Source: Liquidambar formosana (lineage: Eukaryota; Streptophyta; Magnoliopsida; Saxifragales; Altingiaceae). From it: a stretch of 64,000 nt of DNA. Below the pieces are notes generated by a model, which saw only the letters and a list, made by a program, of their open reading frames with translations, did no database searches and was not told where the DNA came from. The translations under genes and the position numbers were made by a program. Positions 24,170 through 36,044 of this stretch are shown one piece after another (the first letter of the stretch is position 1; each line of letters starts with the position of its first letter). Where the stretch lies: assembly GCA_039720395.1 (NCBI GenBank), contig CM077823.1, forward strand, positions 9,380,107 to 9,444,106, in the 5' to 3' direction.

Positions 24170-25090
24170 GCGGCTCTCACTCATTCTCTAAGAAGGTAAG
24201 TGACCATAGTTGCCCATTTCATAGGTGTTTAATTCATTAAACATCATTTTTAATGTTTTCATCAAAGGAAGAGTGGTTTTTAAGGTTTTGGTGACATTCC
24301 CAATCGATTGGGGTTGATAACCAATCGATTGGAGAAGTTTTCTTAAAAAAATTTTGCTACTGTTTTCTAGGATCGATCCTAGGGTCTGGAGGATCAATCC
24401 TAGGGTACCCAGAAATGACATTTTGCCACTGTTTTTTAGGATCGATCCTAGGGTCCTGGAGGATCGATCCTAGCTCGTAAAAATCAGTTTTTAAAGTATT
24501 TAAAACCTTCCTATTTGATCCTAAAACGAATCCTAGTCTTTTGGGGTTTCTTAGTCTCTATATATAGAGGCTATTACAATAGAGAAAGGTAAGCAAGCCT
24601 CTCCCGATTCGGGTTTTCATTGTTCATCTTCTTAAAACCTCTCTAGAGCACTTTAACCTAGGTTTTCACTGATATGCTCTAGAGATTATCAAACCACACA
24701 CCATTCACAACCTTGAGTGTTTGTGAGGCCGTTGCGACGGTGATCGAGCTTGCGAGTTCGTGATTGAAGGCATCGCTGTGAAAGAGGTTGGTTGCGACCA
24801 AAGCCGTGACGACGGAGATCGATCGTGTGTGATCGTGGGAGTGAAGACAACTGCATGAGTCCATGTGTGGTCTGTAAGTGTGTCTTGTACTCGTTTATTT
24901 CATAGTGGATTTGCTTCAACTGGACGAGGTCCCGTGGTTTTTCCCATCTAGGGTTTTCCACGTAAAAAATCTCTTGTGCAATCTCTTACATACTTTTATA
25001 CTTGCTATGTGATTGAATTGATTGTGATAATTGGGGTTTTGAGTGTTCATAATAAAAATTGGGTAAAATAATTTTAAATACCTATTCAAC
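24170..25090 (+). mobile_element. LTR-like fragment, possibly Copia-type (ends unresolved)
   Basis: Looks like an LTR: palindrome array (24299-24470), TATA-like TATATATAG at 24559, then about 500 bp ending in ATTCAACCCCCCTTCTAGG near 25085-25104, similar to the 3' ends of some Copia LTRs. No TSD or TG..CA ends were identified and no gag/pol adjoins, so it may be a solo or truncated LTR. Confidence 0.45.
24299..24470. promoter_or_regulatory. Palindrome array in the LTR-like fragment
   Basis: Two CCAATCGATTGG palindromes centred at 24305.5 and 24326.5. Then a GGATCGATCC series centred at 24374.5 (16-bp perfect palindrome CTAGGATCGATCCTAG), 24395.5 (one base changed), 24443.5 and 24465.5. Spacings are 21, then 21-48-22. 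Linkers contain CCCAGAAA, TTTTGCTACTG and TTTTGCCACTG. Confidence 0.85.
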
Positions 25091-25104
25091 CCCCCTTCTA
25101 GGTA

Positions 25105-26864
25105 TTGTAGGCTTGGTAAAACCGGAATTTCAGAAAATGTCAAGCCGGGTTCATCACAACCTCCTGCTAGTGGTGCAGAAGACATCATCATGGGTGATGG
25201 AGAGGGAAAAAAGAAATGGATTTTGTTTTAGCCACTTCTCTTGAAGCATTTCCATTGAGCTTAATATCGCAATAAGAAGCTCGACTGGCTTAGAACAGCA
25301 TCGATATGAATGGATCATCACTTAACAATGTACCAAGTTTTTCTAATTGTGATTTTTCTTTGGGAAGTACTGATGGTCAACACTCCGATGACACCTAGCT
25401 TAAGTGGAAATTCCTAATGCACGTCACACTTTAAAAGTTATGCAATTTTATCTTGTAAATTTGGATGATTAGATCCGCAAACCGAATAAAGCCTTATCCA
25501 GGAAAAAAAAAAAAAAAAAAAGAAATTATATTTTTCCTTATTTGATTATAATGAAAAATCGGAATAATTTTAACTTAATATAATTTTATCAACTATAATG
25601 ATTACTCGATCTTTTTAAAATATTCTAAATTAAGGTGATGGATTTATCCTTTTAACCTTATGTAAAATCTCTTAAATTGTTTAATTTCAAGTTGGACAAC
25701 CAAACAGGCCCATATTTATTTATAATTAGAGAGGTTTGAACCCCTAATTTATCATAATCCTATTCTTTACTCCACCCTCCCTTACTAGTGAGCGAACATA
25801 TATTAGTGGCAAAGTTTCAAAAAACTGTATTTCATGGACAGGGCAAGCCACGAACAACTAGAATGACCATTCATCTTATAAAGCCATGAATTGCATCATT
25901 TATCTAATTAACAGAGAAAATATTTTTGTTCAAACATAAATGCAAAGACATTATATACGTGCTAAGAAGGCAATTAGAATTCACAAGTTTAAAAGAAGGG
26001 ATGACTTATGGCCAAAGCTCTCATTTAAGAATGCCTCTAATTTTTTGTTTAGTTTTTACGAATATATAATGTAACAATGTCAACTGCTCCCCATCCGTCG
26101 GCTACGTCTTTATGCCACAGATTTTTCTTTGAACCATAAGTCAGAGGAAAATGAACTAATTTTTTATAGCAGATTAAAAAATCCAACAAAATCCATACGT
26201 CGTTTTTTTTTTCTTTTGTTACTAATAAAATCGAAAAGTTGCATTGCTTTTAGTGTAGAAAATCAAAAGTAATATTATTCAAGTTAACATAATTTGAAAA
26301 ATATATACCTAATCTGTTTTTTTTTTTTTTTTTTTGGGTCCAAAACATACCTAATGTTGTGCCAAATTTTAACATGGATCACGAAGGCAAAAAAATATGA
26401 GGGGGGCCATTGCTACCGCATAAAGTACTCTAAGTCCCCCATTAGTTTACAGTACTCTTTAAAATTTTATGATAAATATAAAAGGTTTTTATGAAAACTA
26501 GTCACATTGTTCACTAGAAAACATCGTTCTAAACAACTTTGTAAAATGAAACTTTTTCAAAATCTATCGTTTAAGTAGGCTTTTTGTCCATTTACAATCT
26601 TTATTTCATTTTCCATGAAAAATGCCCAAAAAGTGTACTCAAATGATAAATTTTGGAAACAAATTCTTCCACAAAGTTGTCCGGAATGATATTTTCTAGT
26701 AGACTATGTGATTAGTTTTCGTAAATTTTTTATATATTTTTCATAAAACTTAAAAAATATAAATTAAGTAAGGGGTTTAGAGTATTTTATGTGGTGGCAA
26801 TAGCTTGGCCCAAAAATATTTAGGATAAGTCGTCATTTATTCCATGATCATAGCTTGAACTCAG
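25105..26864. other. Gene-poor AT-rich interval
   Basis: No coding region, TIR pair or TSD was recognised. Contains A/T tracts near 25502-25520 and 26318-26336. Confidence 0.5.
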
Positions 26865-28340
26865 CTCTAATGAATTTTCTCTCGTATTTTTGGGTAAGCT
26901 TGGGGTTTTCATCTTGTATTCACTGTTTCTAAATTAATAAAATTTATGTTTCTTTTTGCTGATCAAAAAAAAAAAAGGGTAAGCTTGAATACACCATGTC
27001 TCCACGATGTTAACATCAAAATATATTGGTCAAAGACAAGGCCTAAATGAGTAAATGGATCCCATATATTAATTACTCGTGTAATGTGGGATCGCGACTA
27101 GTTGCACCAAAGGTTTATATATATAGTAGCCCAGTTGGCAAAAAAGAGCAAAAAGAGAAGATCTCATATATATAGTAGATGACGGTTATCTAAAATCATC
27201 CTATTTTGAAAATTTCAACCTTTCAAAGTCAATAAGCACAAGTTGGAAAGAAAAAAAAATAGAATAGAAAAGATCGAAAAATATAAAAACAAAAATTTGT
27301 CTAAAGACCTTTCTTGGAAAAGGAAGTACAATCTAATTGGCTGTTGTGGACAATTGGTTTACCTATAGATGGTGGATCTCCATTCTTTTTAAGAATCTAT
27401 AGGTAACTATTCCATAAGTCGTATACTCTCTCCATTTATAATTGATTGTCCCCTTTGAAAAAACAGATCCCAAATTGGTGGGTTAGTGTGAGCTTATCCA
27501 TGCGGTTATGCACTCTTCTCGTCACACGAATTGTAAATGCATGAATGTGATGTATACCAAAAAATCTACAGTCCCTAATGGATCGGAATAGATAACAAAG
27601 CTACTTTGCCACCTATTGCTACTAAATCACCATCCCCCCAGGTCAAACTGGTGCTTGTGTTGCACTAGGAGTCGTTGGACTAGGTGCTAAAGCATGGCTG
27701 CATGGGTATGTGTTTACACGATTATTTAGGAAGCCTTACTAAATGCTTTCACATCAACATATATGTTCTAATATTCCAATTTTGCCTTCAAGTGTACAAA
27801 ATGATATTGAAAACAGAGAAAATACAATTTTAAGGATATTTTAGGAAATGAAATAAAAAGAATTATTGACTTTTTAACATGATAATAATTTTGGAACATC
27901 CCAAAAAAAAAAAGAGGAGAAAAATAAAATAGGAACGAAAGAAGTATATTAATCATAGGTCAAGCTTTGCTCCAATGAATTTTCTCTTGTACTTTTGAGT
28001 TAACCGAGAAAACACCATGTTACCATCAAAATGGATCAAAGGTGCGCATGGCCTAAATGGATCTCATATTTCCCATATATTGCTTGTGTTCTAAGGGAAG
28101 TCAGACTAAAGGTTATGATAGTACCTTGACTTGTTCAAGAAAGAGAAAAAAAAATCCCATATAGCAGATGAGGTTTATCTAAAATAATCTAATTTTGAAA
28201 ATTTTAACATACCTTCCAATGTCAATAAGATCTAGCTGAAAAAAAAAATAATAATAATAATAATTTGTCTGCATATCTTCTTAGAAAAGGAAGTATGCAA
28301 TCAAATGGCTATTCGGTCCAGTTGGCCGCGTACGTATTCA
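26865..28340. repeat. Diverged direct segmental duplication
   Basis: 26865-27360 and about 27955-28340 share blocks in the same order: AATGAATTTTCTC, ACACCATGT, a GGCCTAAATG..GGATC block, GGTTATCTAAAAT or GTTTATCTAAAAT, TTTTGAAAATTT and GAAAAGGAAGTA. Indels are frequent. Copy 2 lacks the LINE tail at 26903-26976. Confidence 0.7.
26903..26976 (+). mobile_element. 74-bp 5'-truncated LINE tail
   Basis: Matches the 3' UTR end of the minus-strand LINE at 42597-42660 (GTTTTCATCTTGTATTCACT block, TTAATAAAATTTATG, GCTGATC), followed by an A12 tail. Flanked by an exact 11-bp TSD GGGTAAGCTTG (26892-26902, 26977-26987). The paralogous site near 27990 is empty. Confidence 0.85.
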
Positions 28341-29143
28341 GTTGAAAGGAGTTATGTTTCAGTTCACAAATCATGGAGTCCTGCTGCCACTGAAGTAAAA
28401 CTGCATACTTTCTCTACTTGAGATAAGACAAACAGGACTTCAGTTTTAATGAGCCATTGTTAGAAACTCGAAGGGAAATGCTATAAAGTATAAACAGCTT
28501 CTGGTTACAACACCTAGTTACAGCACTGACTTGACGTGGCATGAGTTGACTGACAAAAATGCTCTCCAAACTCAATTCAATATATATCGCTATCTATATG
28601 GTTCTGTATTATGTTACTACATATATTATTAATGTCCCAACTTAAAACGTAATTTTTTTCTCATTTGTTTTCTTCTTTGTGATTCGTAATTAATTAGCAT
28701 CAAAGACTGTATGCAAGTTTATGAATTGAAATACCCCCAATTGGGTAAATTTTCACTTACAACCAAAGTCTGTATAGTGTCAGTTATAGTTATAACATAG
28801 TTACAATTTATATATAATTATAAGATATAGTGGCATCTGATTTACCACTTAGAAATATTTAAAGTTTGAAGAGTTCTAGGGGCCAATGTTTTGTTTAACA
28901 GAGACTAGTGTCACCCTTACCATTTGTTTTAGTCTTTTTAAAGTTGTCTCCTGGGACAGAAGAATGAGATATGAAAAAAACGACCACTTCCAAGTCAACA
29001 ATGGATTGATGTAATCAAGCATATATGGTTGGTTTTGATGAGTGATTCATCATTGAACTTAGAAAAATGCAAAACCATTGAAGACTTGGTAAATTTATCT
29101 GATCGTATAGACTTAAAACCAATGAATGGCCTGCGATCCTATC
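28341..29143 (+). promoter_or_regulatory. Upstream region of germin-like gene 1
   Basis: AT-rich. The block at about 28950-29010 (AGAATGAGATATGAAA, GACCACTTCCAAGTCAA) is homologous to sequence upstream of the two other plus-strand GLP copies (about 40270 and 53600), so it is ancestral GLP promoter DNA. A TATAAATA box lies at 29144-29151. Confidence 0.6.
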
Positions 29144-29253
29144 TATAAATAGGTGTGTTTTTCATGCAAATTTTCTCACCCCTTGCCCAAACAATAATAC
29201 CCAGATCGAAGTTTGTTCAACTTAATTTGAAGCTAGCTAGAGAGAGCCTAACA

Positions 29254-30136
29254 ATGATGAATGGTGTTCACTTCATTGTAACCGTTGTCCTCTTGGCTTT
29301 GGCTTCCTCCTTGGCCTCTGCCACTGATCCAGCACCTCTACAGGATTTTTGCGTAGCTCTTAAGGACTCTGCATCGGCTGGTATATGCACTCATCTTTTC
29401 AATCCTCTCAAAAGCTCTTTCATAAGCTTATCATGTTTAAAGTATGTATCAATTAGTTATAGACATTTTGCTTAAAAGTCCATATTTCCTCCATAGAATT
29501 ATCATCCATATTCTTATTCTGTATTGCATGCTAAAACTACTTTTATGACATTTTTACTTGACACTAACAACCATATGTTTTCTTGCAGTGTTTGTGAATG
29601 GGAAATTCTGTAAAAACCCTATGCATGTCACGGCCGATGACTTCTTTTTCACAGGGCTCCAAACTCCCAGAAACACATCAAATCCACTTGGATCAAACGT
29701 TACTCTTCTTAATGTCGACAAAATAGGAGGACTCAACACTCTCGACATATCCTTGGCTCGTATTGATTTCGCGCCATATGGTCTAAACCCTCCCCACATT
29801 CACCCTCGTGGCACTGAGATCCTAGTTGTGGTGGAGGGTACTCTCTCTGTCGGCTTTGTCACGTCGGATAATCGCCTCATCGCCAAAGTCCTATACCCAG
29901 GAGATGTTTTTGTGTTTCCAATTGGCCTCGTTCACTTCCAATTCAATATGGGAGAGACTAATGCAGTTTCCATTTCTGGTTTGAGCAGCCAGAACCCAGG
30001 CCTAATCATAATAGCAAACGCGGTCTTTGGTTCGAATCCACCCATCTCTGTTGATGTCCTCACAAAGGCCTTCAAATTGGACAAAACCGTGGTTAGCTAT
30101 CTTCAGTCACAGCTTTGGTGGAACAATGAAAAGTAG
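29254..30136 (+). CDS. Germin-like protein 1, intact (GLP subfamily 1-like)
   Basis: Secreted cupin of the apoplast. Germins and GLPs are Mn-binding, and some have oxalate oxidase or superoxide dismutase activity. Exon 1 29254-29380 and exon 2 29589-30136 (GT/AG intron of 208 bp) give 224 residues, the usual GLP length. Seen: signal peptide (residues 1-23, hydrophobic [13 protein letters not shown]), the Cys pair in DFCVA and GKFCKN, the N-glycosylation motif NVT, germin box 1 [13 protein letters not shown] with both His and the Glu, box 2 [14 protein letters not shown] with the third His, and a WW-containing C-terminus. TATAAATA is 103 bp upstream. A second Met follows the first. It is the only cluster member with all four metal ligands. 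The enzymatic activity cannot be told from sequence. Confidence 0.95.
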
Positions 30137-30841
30137 AAACATACGAGCCCAGATAAAATTGCCTAGCCATTTGACCTTTCATTATCATTTCCTTATTACA
30201 ATAAGCATATAATAAAAGAGTCCATCGTGTAGCTCTCTCTCTATGGCTTCGGGCATAATATGATAATGGTGTTCGGTATGCGATCGTGTCACACTCTCTC
30301 TATATGGCTTTGGGCATAATATAATAATGTTGTTCGCTATGCATGCCCTCTCTCTCTCTAGCTCTCCTTCCTTGGGGACTTACTGATGATTCAATGAGCC
30401 CATATAAACAAAAAAATTGTAAAATTGACGTGAAAAAATTGCCCATCAGGAAAAAAAGAAAACCTTGACATAAAACTCATGATTGATCAGAACAAATATG
30501 TAAGAACGTAATTCAAAAAAATAAAATAATACAGAGTAATAATAAATGTAATTTTAAAAGCAAGGTATAATGGGGCATCATTATTATTATTTGGTTACAA
30601 ATGGGGCAAAATTTGGCCAACCAAGAAGGTGGAGAATTCATCTGAATGCACATACAAGAACCTAATCTTCCGAGTACAAACTTTGCCCCAATTTATGTTC
30701 CATATAGAACCATCATCCGGGCATAAAGAAAGGATTGTTTAATTGGCATCCTTTTCGTGATGAGCCACAGCATGGCAACTAGAATATGTAAGAAAAGCTT
30801 CACTACTCTAAGTTCATTTCTAGCAATTTTGATTACCTTTA
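30137..30841. other. 3' flank of germin-like gene 1
   Basis: Non-coding, with two CTCTCTCTATGGCTT-type repeats near 30234-30310 and an AATAAAAG poly(A)-like signal near 30210. No other feature. Confidence 0.5.
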
Positions 30842-31079
30842 GGCCATGCTTGTTTAGATGGAATGGAATGGATAGGGATAGAATTTGATTCTATGCTTGG
30901 AGTAGGTTAAAATGGAAAGGGATTTGAAATGGAAGTAGGTTAAAATGGAAAGGGATTTGAAATGACTGGCCAAACATGCTATTTGATTACATTTCCATTT
31001 AAATTAACTCATCTAAAAACACGTTTTTGAAATGAATTAAAATGTGATTCTATTCCTTTCTAGCTAAACAAACATAGCC
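30842..31079. mobile_element. Tourist-like (PIF/Harbinger) MITE, 238 bp
   Basis: TIRs GGCCATGCTTGTTTAG and the complement of GGCTATGTTTGTTTAG, flanked by the 3-bp TSD TTA (30839-30841, 31080-31082) expected for this superfamily. Contains a short internal duplication of AAAATGGAAAGGGATTTGAA. Confidence 0.82.
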
Positions 31080-31082
31080 TTA

Positions 31083-31524
31083 TTTGACGTTCTAACATCA
31101 TGAAAGGAATAGCTCATTTACTTCATAATGATGTTGACATACTTTATATATTTATGACGCTGGAAAATGGAAAGATGAGAAAATACAAGTGAAAATTTAG
31201 GAGTTACGTAGTGGAATCTACCAAAGGGATAAGAGTGACGATAATAATAAGAGCTCATTTTTTCTTAAGAAGTCAAAGGCTGAAATATTGTACAAAATTG
31301 TTATTTTAAAATTCAAAGACTGAAATATGGTTCAAAATTGTAATCCCCCCCCCCCCCCCCCCCCCCCAAAAAAAAATACAAAGATTAGGGCATAGATAAG
31401 CATTGGCATGAAACAACCCTCCGACTGTAGGTAGAATTTTAAAGACAAAAAACATCCACTTTATAGCTTGACAACCTTAGTTTAATGTAAGAAGGGACAA
31501 AAGAACTAAGAAAACTTTGACTAT
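31083..31524. other. AT-rich spacer with a long C tract
   Basis: Holds a run of about 23 C at 31346-31368, unusual in this AT-rich context and possibly of uncertain true length. No gene. Confidence 0.5.
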
Positions 31525-31539
31525 AAGTTAAATACAACC

Positions 31540-31711
31540 GCCCCGCAGGGTTGGTTGAATGGTCAGGCCCTGGATGTGCTTCCCAGAGGTGGGTGTCCTA
31601 CGGGCGATTAGAGGAATAGTTTGAGTTGAAACCTTGGCGAGAGAAAGGTTTGGGATACCCCTAATCATTAATTTAAAAAATAAAAAAAATAATAAAAAAA
31701 GAAAGAAGAAG
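31540..31711 (+). mobile_element. SINE, tRNA-derived type, 172 bp
   Basis: A head of about 130 bp with a box-A-like TGGTTGAATGGTC and a weak box-B-like GTTTGAGTTGAAACC, then an A-rich tail. Flanked by an exact 15-bp TSD AAGTTAAATACAACC (31525-31539, 31712-31726). No coding capacity. The TSD is decisive for retroposition; the tRNA origin is inferred. Confidence 0.85.
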
Positions 31712-31726
31712 AAGTTAAATACAACC

Positions 31727-32156
31727 TAGTTAAAATGAAAAAGACTTTTAGGGACTTGAAATAGAATTAAAAGTACAAGAAAAATAAAATTAAAGTAAAC
31801 AAAATTAGTACTTAATTATTCGTCCAGCTGATGTGGCAACTTGACTAATGAATTAGAAGTTTCAATAAAAATTATAACAAATGGGCTGATGTGATGGCTG
31901 CTATATCAGTTGGATAAGTGAGTCTTCCATGTAACTGTGATACGATCATGTGGTGTCATGGGCTAATGGTAGTAAAGCAAAGTGGGATTGTGGGGTCAAA
32001 AAGTCACTTTGACAAACTGTTTCCTTCAATCTCATTGACTGGTAACACCACATCAGTCATATCATAGTTATATATAAGTTTTTCTCCAGTTAGACAAGCA
32101 AACTTAGGCAAAAAATTTAGGTTTTGTGGTATTATGGTTTTGGTAAATTAAAGCAC
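31727..32156. other. Spacer before LINE 2
   Basis: No coding region. The 5' boundary of LINE 2 lies somewhere here or just after, but no TSD was found. Confidence 0.4.
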
Positions 32157-33381
32157 AATGGCTAGTAAGTTATGGCCTACTAGTAGGGTTGGAGATAGGG
32201 GCAAAAGGTAGGGGTGGAGTGTATGGTAGGTTTGTAGGTAGGGGTATAGCAAATGGTGATGAGGTCTTAGTTTTTGTGGATAATCTACCGATTGATATGA
32301 ATCCAAGGTGGTTAGGAAGAATTTTTAGTTGGTTCGGAATAGTTACAGATGTGTTCATTCCAAAGAAAGTTAGAGTGGGGGTTGGAACTAGATTTGGTTT
32401 TGTAAGGTTTACAAGGAGAGGTGAGGCAACGTTAGCTGTGAGCCCGTGAGAAGATGCAATGGGGCATTCATGGGAAGGTTCAGGATAACAGTGAAACTAG
32501 TTTCATATGAGAGGAATAGAGGGGTTGTGAGAAGGGAGTGGAGAGTAAAGCAAAGTAAAGAGATATGGTTGGAGATGGTTCATTCTAAAGAGCAAGTTCA
32601 GAGGGATGTTGTCATTGCGGATTCCATGGATGAAACTCAGTTGAATGTAAGTGGGGTCGGATTGATTAATGAAGAGTTTTGTGATCAAGGTGGGAGCAGA
32701 ACTTATGTTGAAGTGGTGAAGGGTGTGCCTTTTGGGTGGAAGGAAGATGTTATTAATTTGTGAAACAGAAGTGGATAAGAGACACTGGTTGGAGAATGAT
32801 AGTGAGCTATGTACTATCAAATTGGTTTGTTTAAAAGAATGGGATCCTCAAATTGTAAATAGCATGAGGTTGGTGTGGGACTTTGGGTGACTATTCTTAG
32901 TATACCTCTCTATGCGTGGAATATTAAGAACTTTAGAAAGATTGGTGAGGTGTGGGGAGACGTGGTTTCGTGGGATAGTAATATTGCAAGAAAGTCTAGA
33001 TTTGATAGAGCAAGAATTTTATTGTCTACGGACTATACGTATAATATTGATAGTGTAATTTCAATTTTAATTCAGGAGAGGTGTTCTAAAGTTACTGTTC
33101 GAGAAGAGAGGATGTTTGATTTCCATGATATTAGAGTTGAAGGTAATGAGACTAAGCATTGTCATAATCCCAGTGCAGAGGAGGTTGATAGCGTTGATAG
33201 TGATGATTGTGGTATGAAAGGAGATGAGAGTTTGAAGTTGGAAGAAATGGGGGGTAGTTTAGGTAGTCAGGAGGTGTTATAGAGGGTGCGGAGTGTAGAT
33301 GGGGAAGATGATGATGTGGTAAGGGATGATGAGCTAGACAAGAATGATGTGGTGGCCTCTAATTTAGTAGTGGAAAATGAA

Positions 33382-35423
33382 CGGAAAAATTAGTAATTAC
33401 CCCTATTAGGGGACTGCTTTTAACCAAAACCCCACATTGGGTTTTTTTTTTTACCTCTATAACCCCTTTTTTAATAGTTTCTTTTTTGATAAGGTAAGTA
33501 GCAATTTTTGTATACCTATTTTACCCTTTTTTTGACTTTTCAATATTGTTTATATCAGATTTTTGGGAAGGGCGCATTACATGCAAGATTTTTGGGGGTT
33601 TCTATTCGTGGGAGAGGGATCTTTGAGAGATTGTCTTTCTCTCTCTTCAACTCAGCATTAGTGCGTTGCATTCAAATTTGAATTTGAATGTTCTCACTCT
33701 TATCGTCTTCTCCATTTGTCTTGCCTTTTTCAAAGTTTGACAGAAATTTTGTGCTGGTTTTGTTTGTATTTTATGATTTCAGCAACAACGATGGGGGATT
33801 GAAGGGCGTTCGAGCATCAGATCCGAGATTTCATTGTTTTCGTTGCTTTGTTCTGAAAATTCTAGGTTATCGATGGAAGTTTGTTGAATTGTTTATGATA
33901 ATTACTCCAATTTTTGTTGTTCTAGTTTGTTTTCAATTTAATCTCAAGTTTTTTAATGGGTTCAACAGTCATATCACCATATTTTGTGTTCATGTTGTTC
34001 GTTTTTCGTGTTTTTTGGGTTGATTTTTGATACAACTAGAGGAGTAGATCAATCATTTTTTATTTTTTTTCTACATTCTTTTGGTTTGTGTTGTTCACGT
34101 ATACTATTTTTCAATGTAAGTAGGTGTAACTCAATTTTTTATACTGTTGATAGTACCATCTTACTGTCTGTTGTTTATTATATGGGTTTTTAAACATAGT
34201 GGATAGTAACATAGTACTATTGGATTATTTTATACTTGATGGTATGTTTTTAATACACACGTGTTTGTGTGTGTTTGATTTCGATCTATGTATACAGTAA
34301 TGCGATACTGTTTGCTTTGTAATGCAGGGTCATTCACAATTCGAGTTAGCAATGGATGAGAACATTTGCTTGATGTGAGATCAATCTCTCAATGGGTAGC
34401 AATGGACGAGAACATTTGCTTTGTAATGCTGGTTTGTGTTGTTCATGTATGCTGTTTTTCGATGTAAATTGGTGTAATTCAATTTTTTATATTTTTGTCT
34501 GTACCACGTTATTGTCAACAGTTCATTATATGGTTTTTTAAACATAGTAGATAGTAACATGGTACTATTAGGTTATTTTATACTTGATGGTATGTTTTTT
34601 ATACACACATGTTTGTGTGTGTTTGATTTCTATGTATACAGTAATGCGACACTGTTTGTTTTGTAATGCAGGGTCATTCACAGTTTGGGTTAGCAATGGA
34701 TGAGAACATTTGTTTGATGTGAGATCAATCTCTCAATGGCCAGCAATGGATGAGAACATTTGCTTTGTAATGCTGGTTTGTGTTGTTCACGTATGCTGTT
34801 TTTCGATGTAAGTTGGTGTAATTCAATTTTTTATACTATTGACAGTACCACATTACTGTCAACAGCTCATTATATGGTTTTTTAAACATAGTGGATAGTA
34901 ACACGATACTATTGGGTTATTTTATACTTGATGGTATGTTTTTTATACACACATGTTTGTGTATGTTTGATTTCTATGTATACAGTAACGCGATACTGTT
35001 TGTTTTGTAATGCAGGGTTTTTCACAGTTCGGGTCAACAATGGATGAGAACATTTGCTTGATGTGAGATAAATCTCTCAATGAAACCCTAGAATCGTCGC
35101 TTGGTACGTTTTGAATGAGGTTGCATGCCATTTAGAAGGTGTATTTTGGTTGGATTTCTTCTTCTATAACGTCGCCATAAAAAATGGTAGGAAATCCCTG
35201 ATTTTCGGGTTGAAAGAGTAAAGTGGCACGGTTGTAAATTTTTTGAAAATCCATGATTTTCGGGTTAGAAGAATAAAGTGGTACGGTTGTAATTTTCTGG
35301 AAGTTTCAAAATCAGGGGCTTTTTAGTCCGTACGGGGTCAAAAGGGGTTATGATAAAATGTATTCTGTTTTAGGGTCTATTGTAAAAGGTGTCTTATAGT
35401 AAGGGGTTATGAACAAAATTCCC
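33382..35423. mobile_element. MULE-like insertion with internal tandem repeats
   Basis: About 2 kb inserted in LINE 2 ORF1 and flanked by AAAATGAA on both sides (33374-33381, 35424-35431). The ends show weak inverted similarity (GGAAAAATTAG..ATTACCCC against GGGAATTTTG..ATAACCCC). The element type is inferred. Contains three tandem units of about 345 bp. Confidence 0.5.
34082..35080. repeat. Three tandem units of about 345 bp
   Basis: Units begin GGTTTGTGTTGTTCA near 34083, 34431 and 34776. Each carries TTTTTAAACATAGT, GATAGTAACA, TTATTTTATACTTGATGGTA, ACAGTAA and ATGAGAACATTTG in order. The shared TTTTGTAATGCAGG also looks like a splice acceptor. Non-coding. Confidence 0.88.
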
Positions 35424-35546
35424 AAAATGAAAAGGGTAACAAGTTCCTAGATGTTATCCATTGTGAGAGTAATTTGAGTGGGAAGAGGAATCGTTTAGTT
35501 TGTGATAATATAGTAGTTAATGTAGACAGACAATGTAGTTCACAGC

Positions 35547-36044
35547 TAGGCCTCGTCATTGGGCTAGGCTTAGGTTTTTTTTGTTGGACTGGGCTAGGCT
35601 TTTCAGGCTTACACTATTCATCGGGCTAGGCCATGAAGGAAATTATGAAGCCCATGGGCTCAGGCTTTTTTGGGCGTCGGGCCTAAGCTATATTAACCTA
35701 CTAATAGTGTTGTGAAAAAAGAAAAAAAAGTAAAAAATTATCTTTTGGTGACCACTTTCCATCATAATACAAAAACAAGGAACATTAGTAGTTACTTTGT
35801 ATTAAATTGATTATCCATTTGTTTCAAGGCAATAGGAAACATCCTTTTATTGATAATAATCTGGAAAGTGATCAACAAAAGATACTTTGAAAAATTGGAA
35901 AATATTCAAAATTATATATAATGCTACAATGTCGGGTTTCCGGCTTCAACTAAAGGCCCTGGCCTAGCCCAAGGGTACTCGGGCTGGGCTTGGGCCTTTT
36001 CAGGCTCGGGCTACCTATGGGCCTTGGGCTTTTAATGAGGCCTA
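35547..36044. mobile_element. hAT-type MITE, 498 bp
   Basis: Ends TAGGCCTCGTCATT and the complement of TAGGCCTCATTAAA, flanked by a perfect 8-bp TSD TTCACAGC (35539-35546, 36045-36052). The interior has GGGCTAGGC or GGGCTTGGGC repeats in opposite orientation. No ORF. Confidence 0.9.

Noticed and set aside
31346..31368. C tract as a functional G-quadruplex or i-motif
   Set aside because: A single homopolymer run in non-coding DNA. Its length is error-prone and nothing nearby suggests function.
32100..32160. Target-site duplication of LINE 2
   Set aside because: The sequence after its poly(A) (TGATGACCACTTTGGG) was not found near the presumed 5' end, so exact borders are not claimed.
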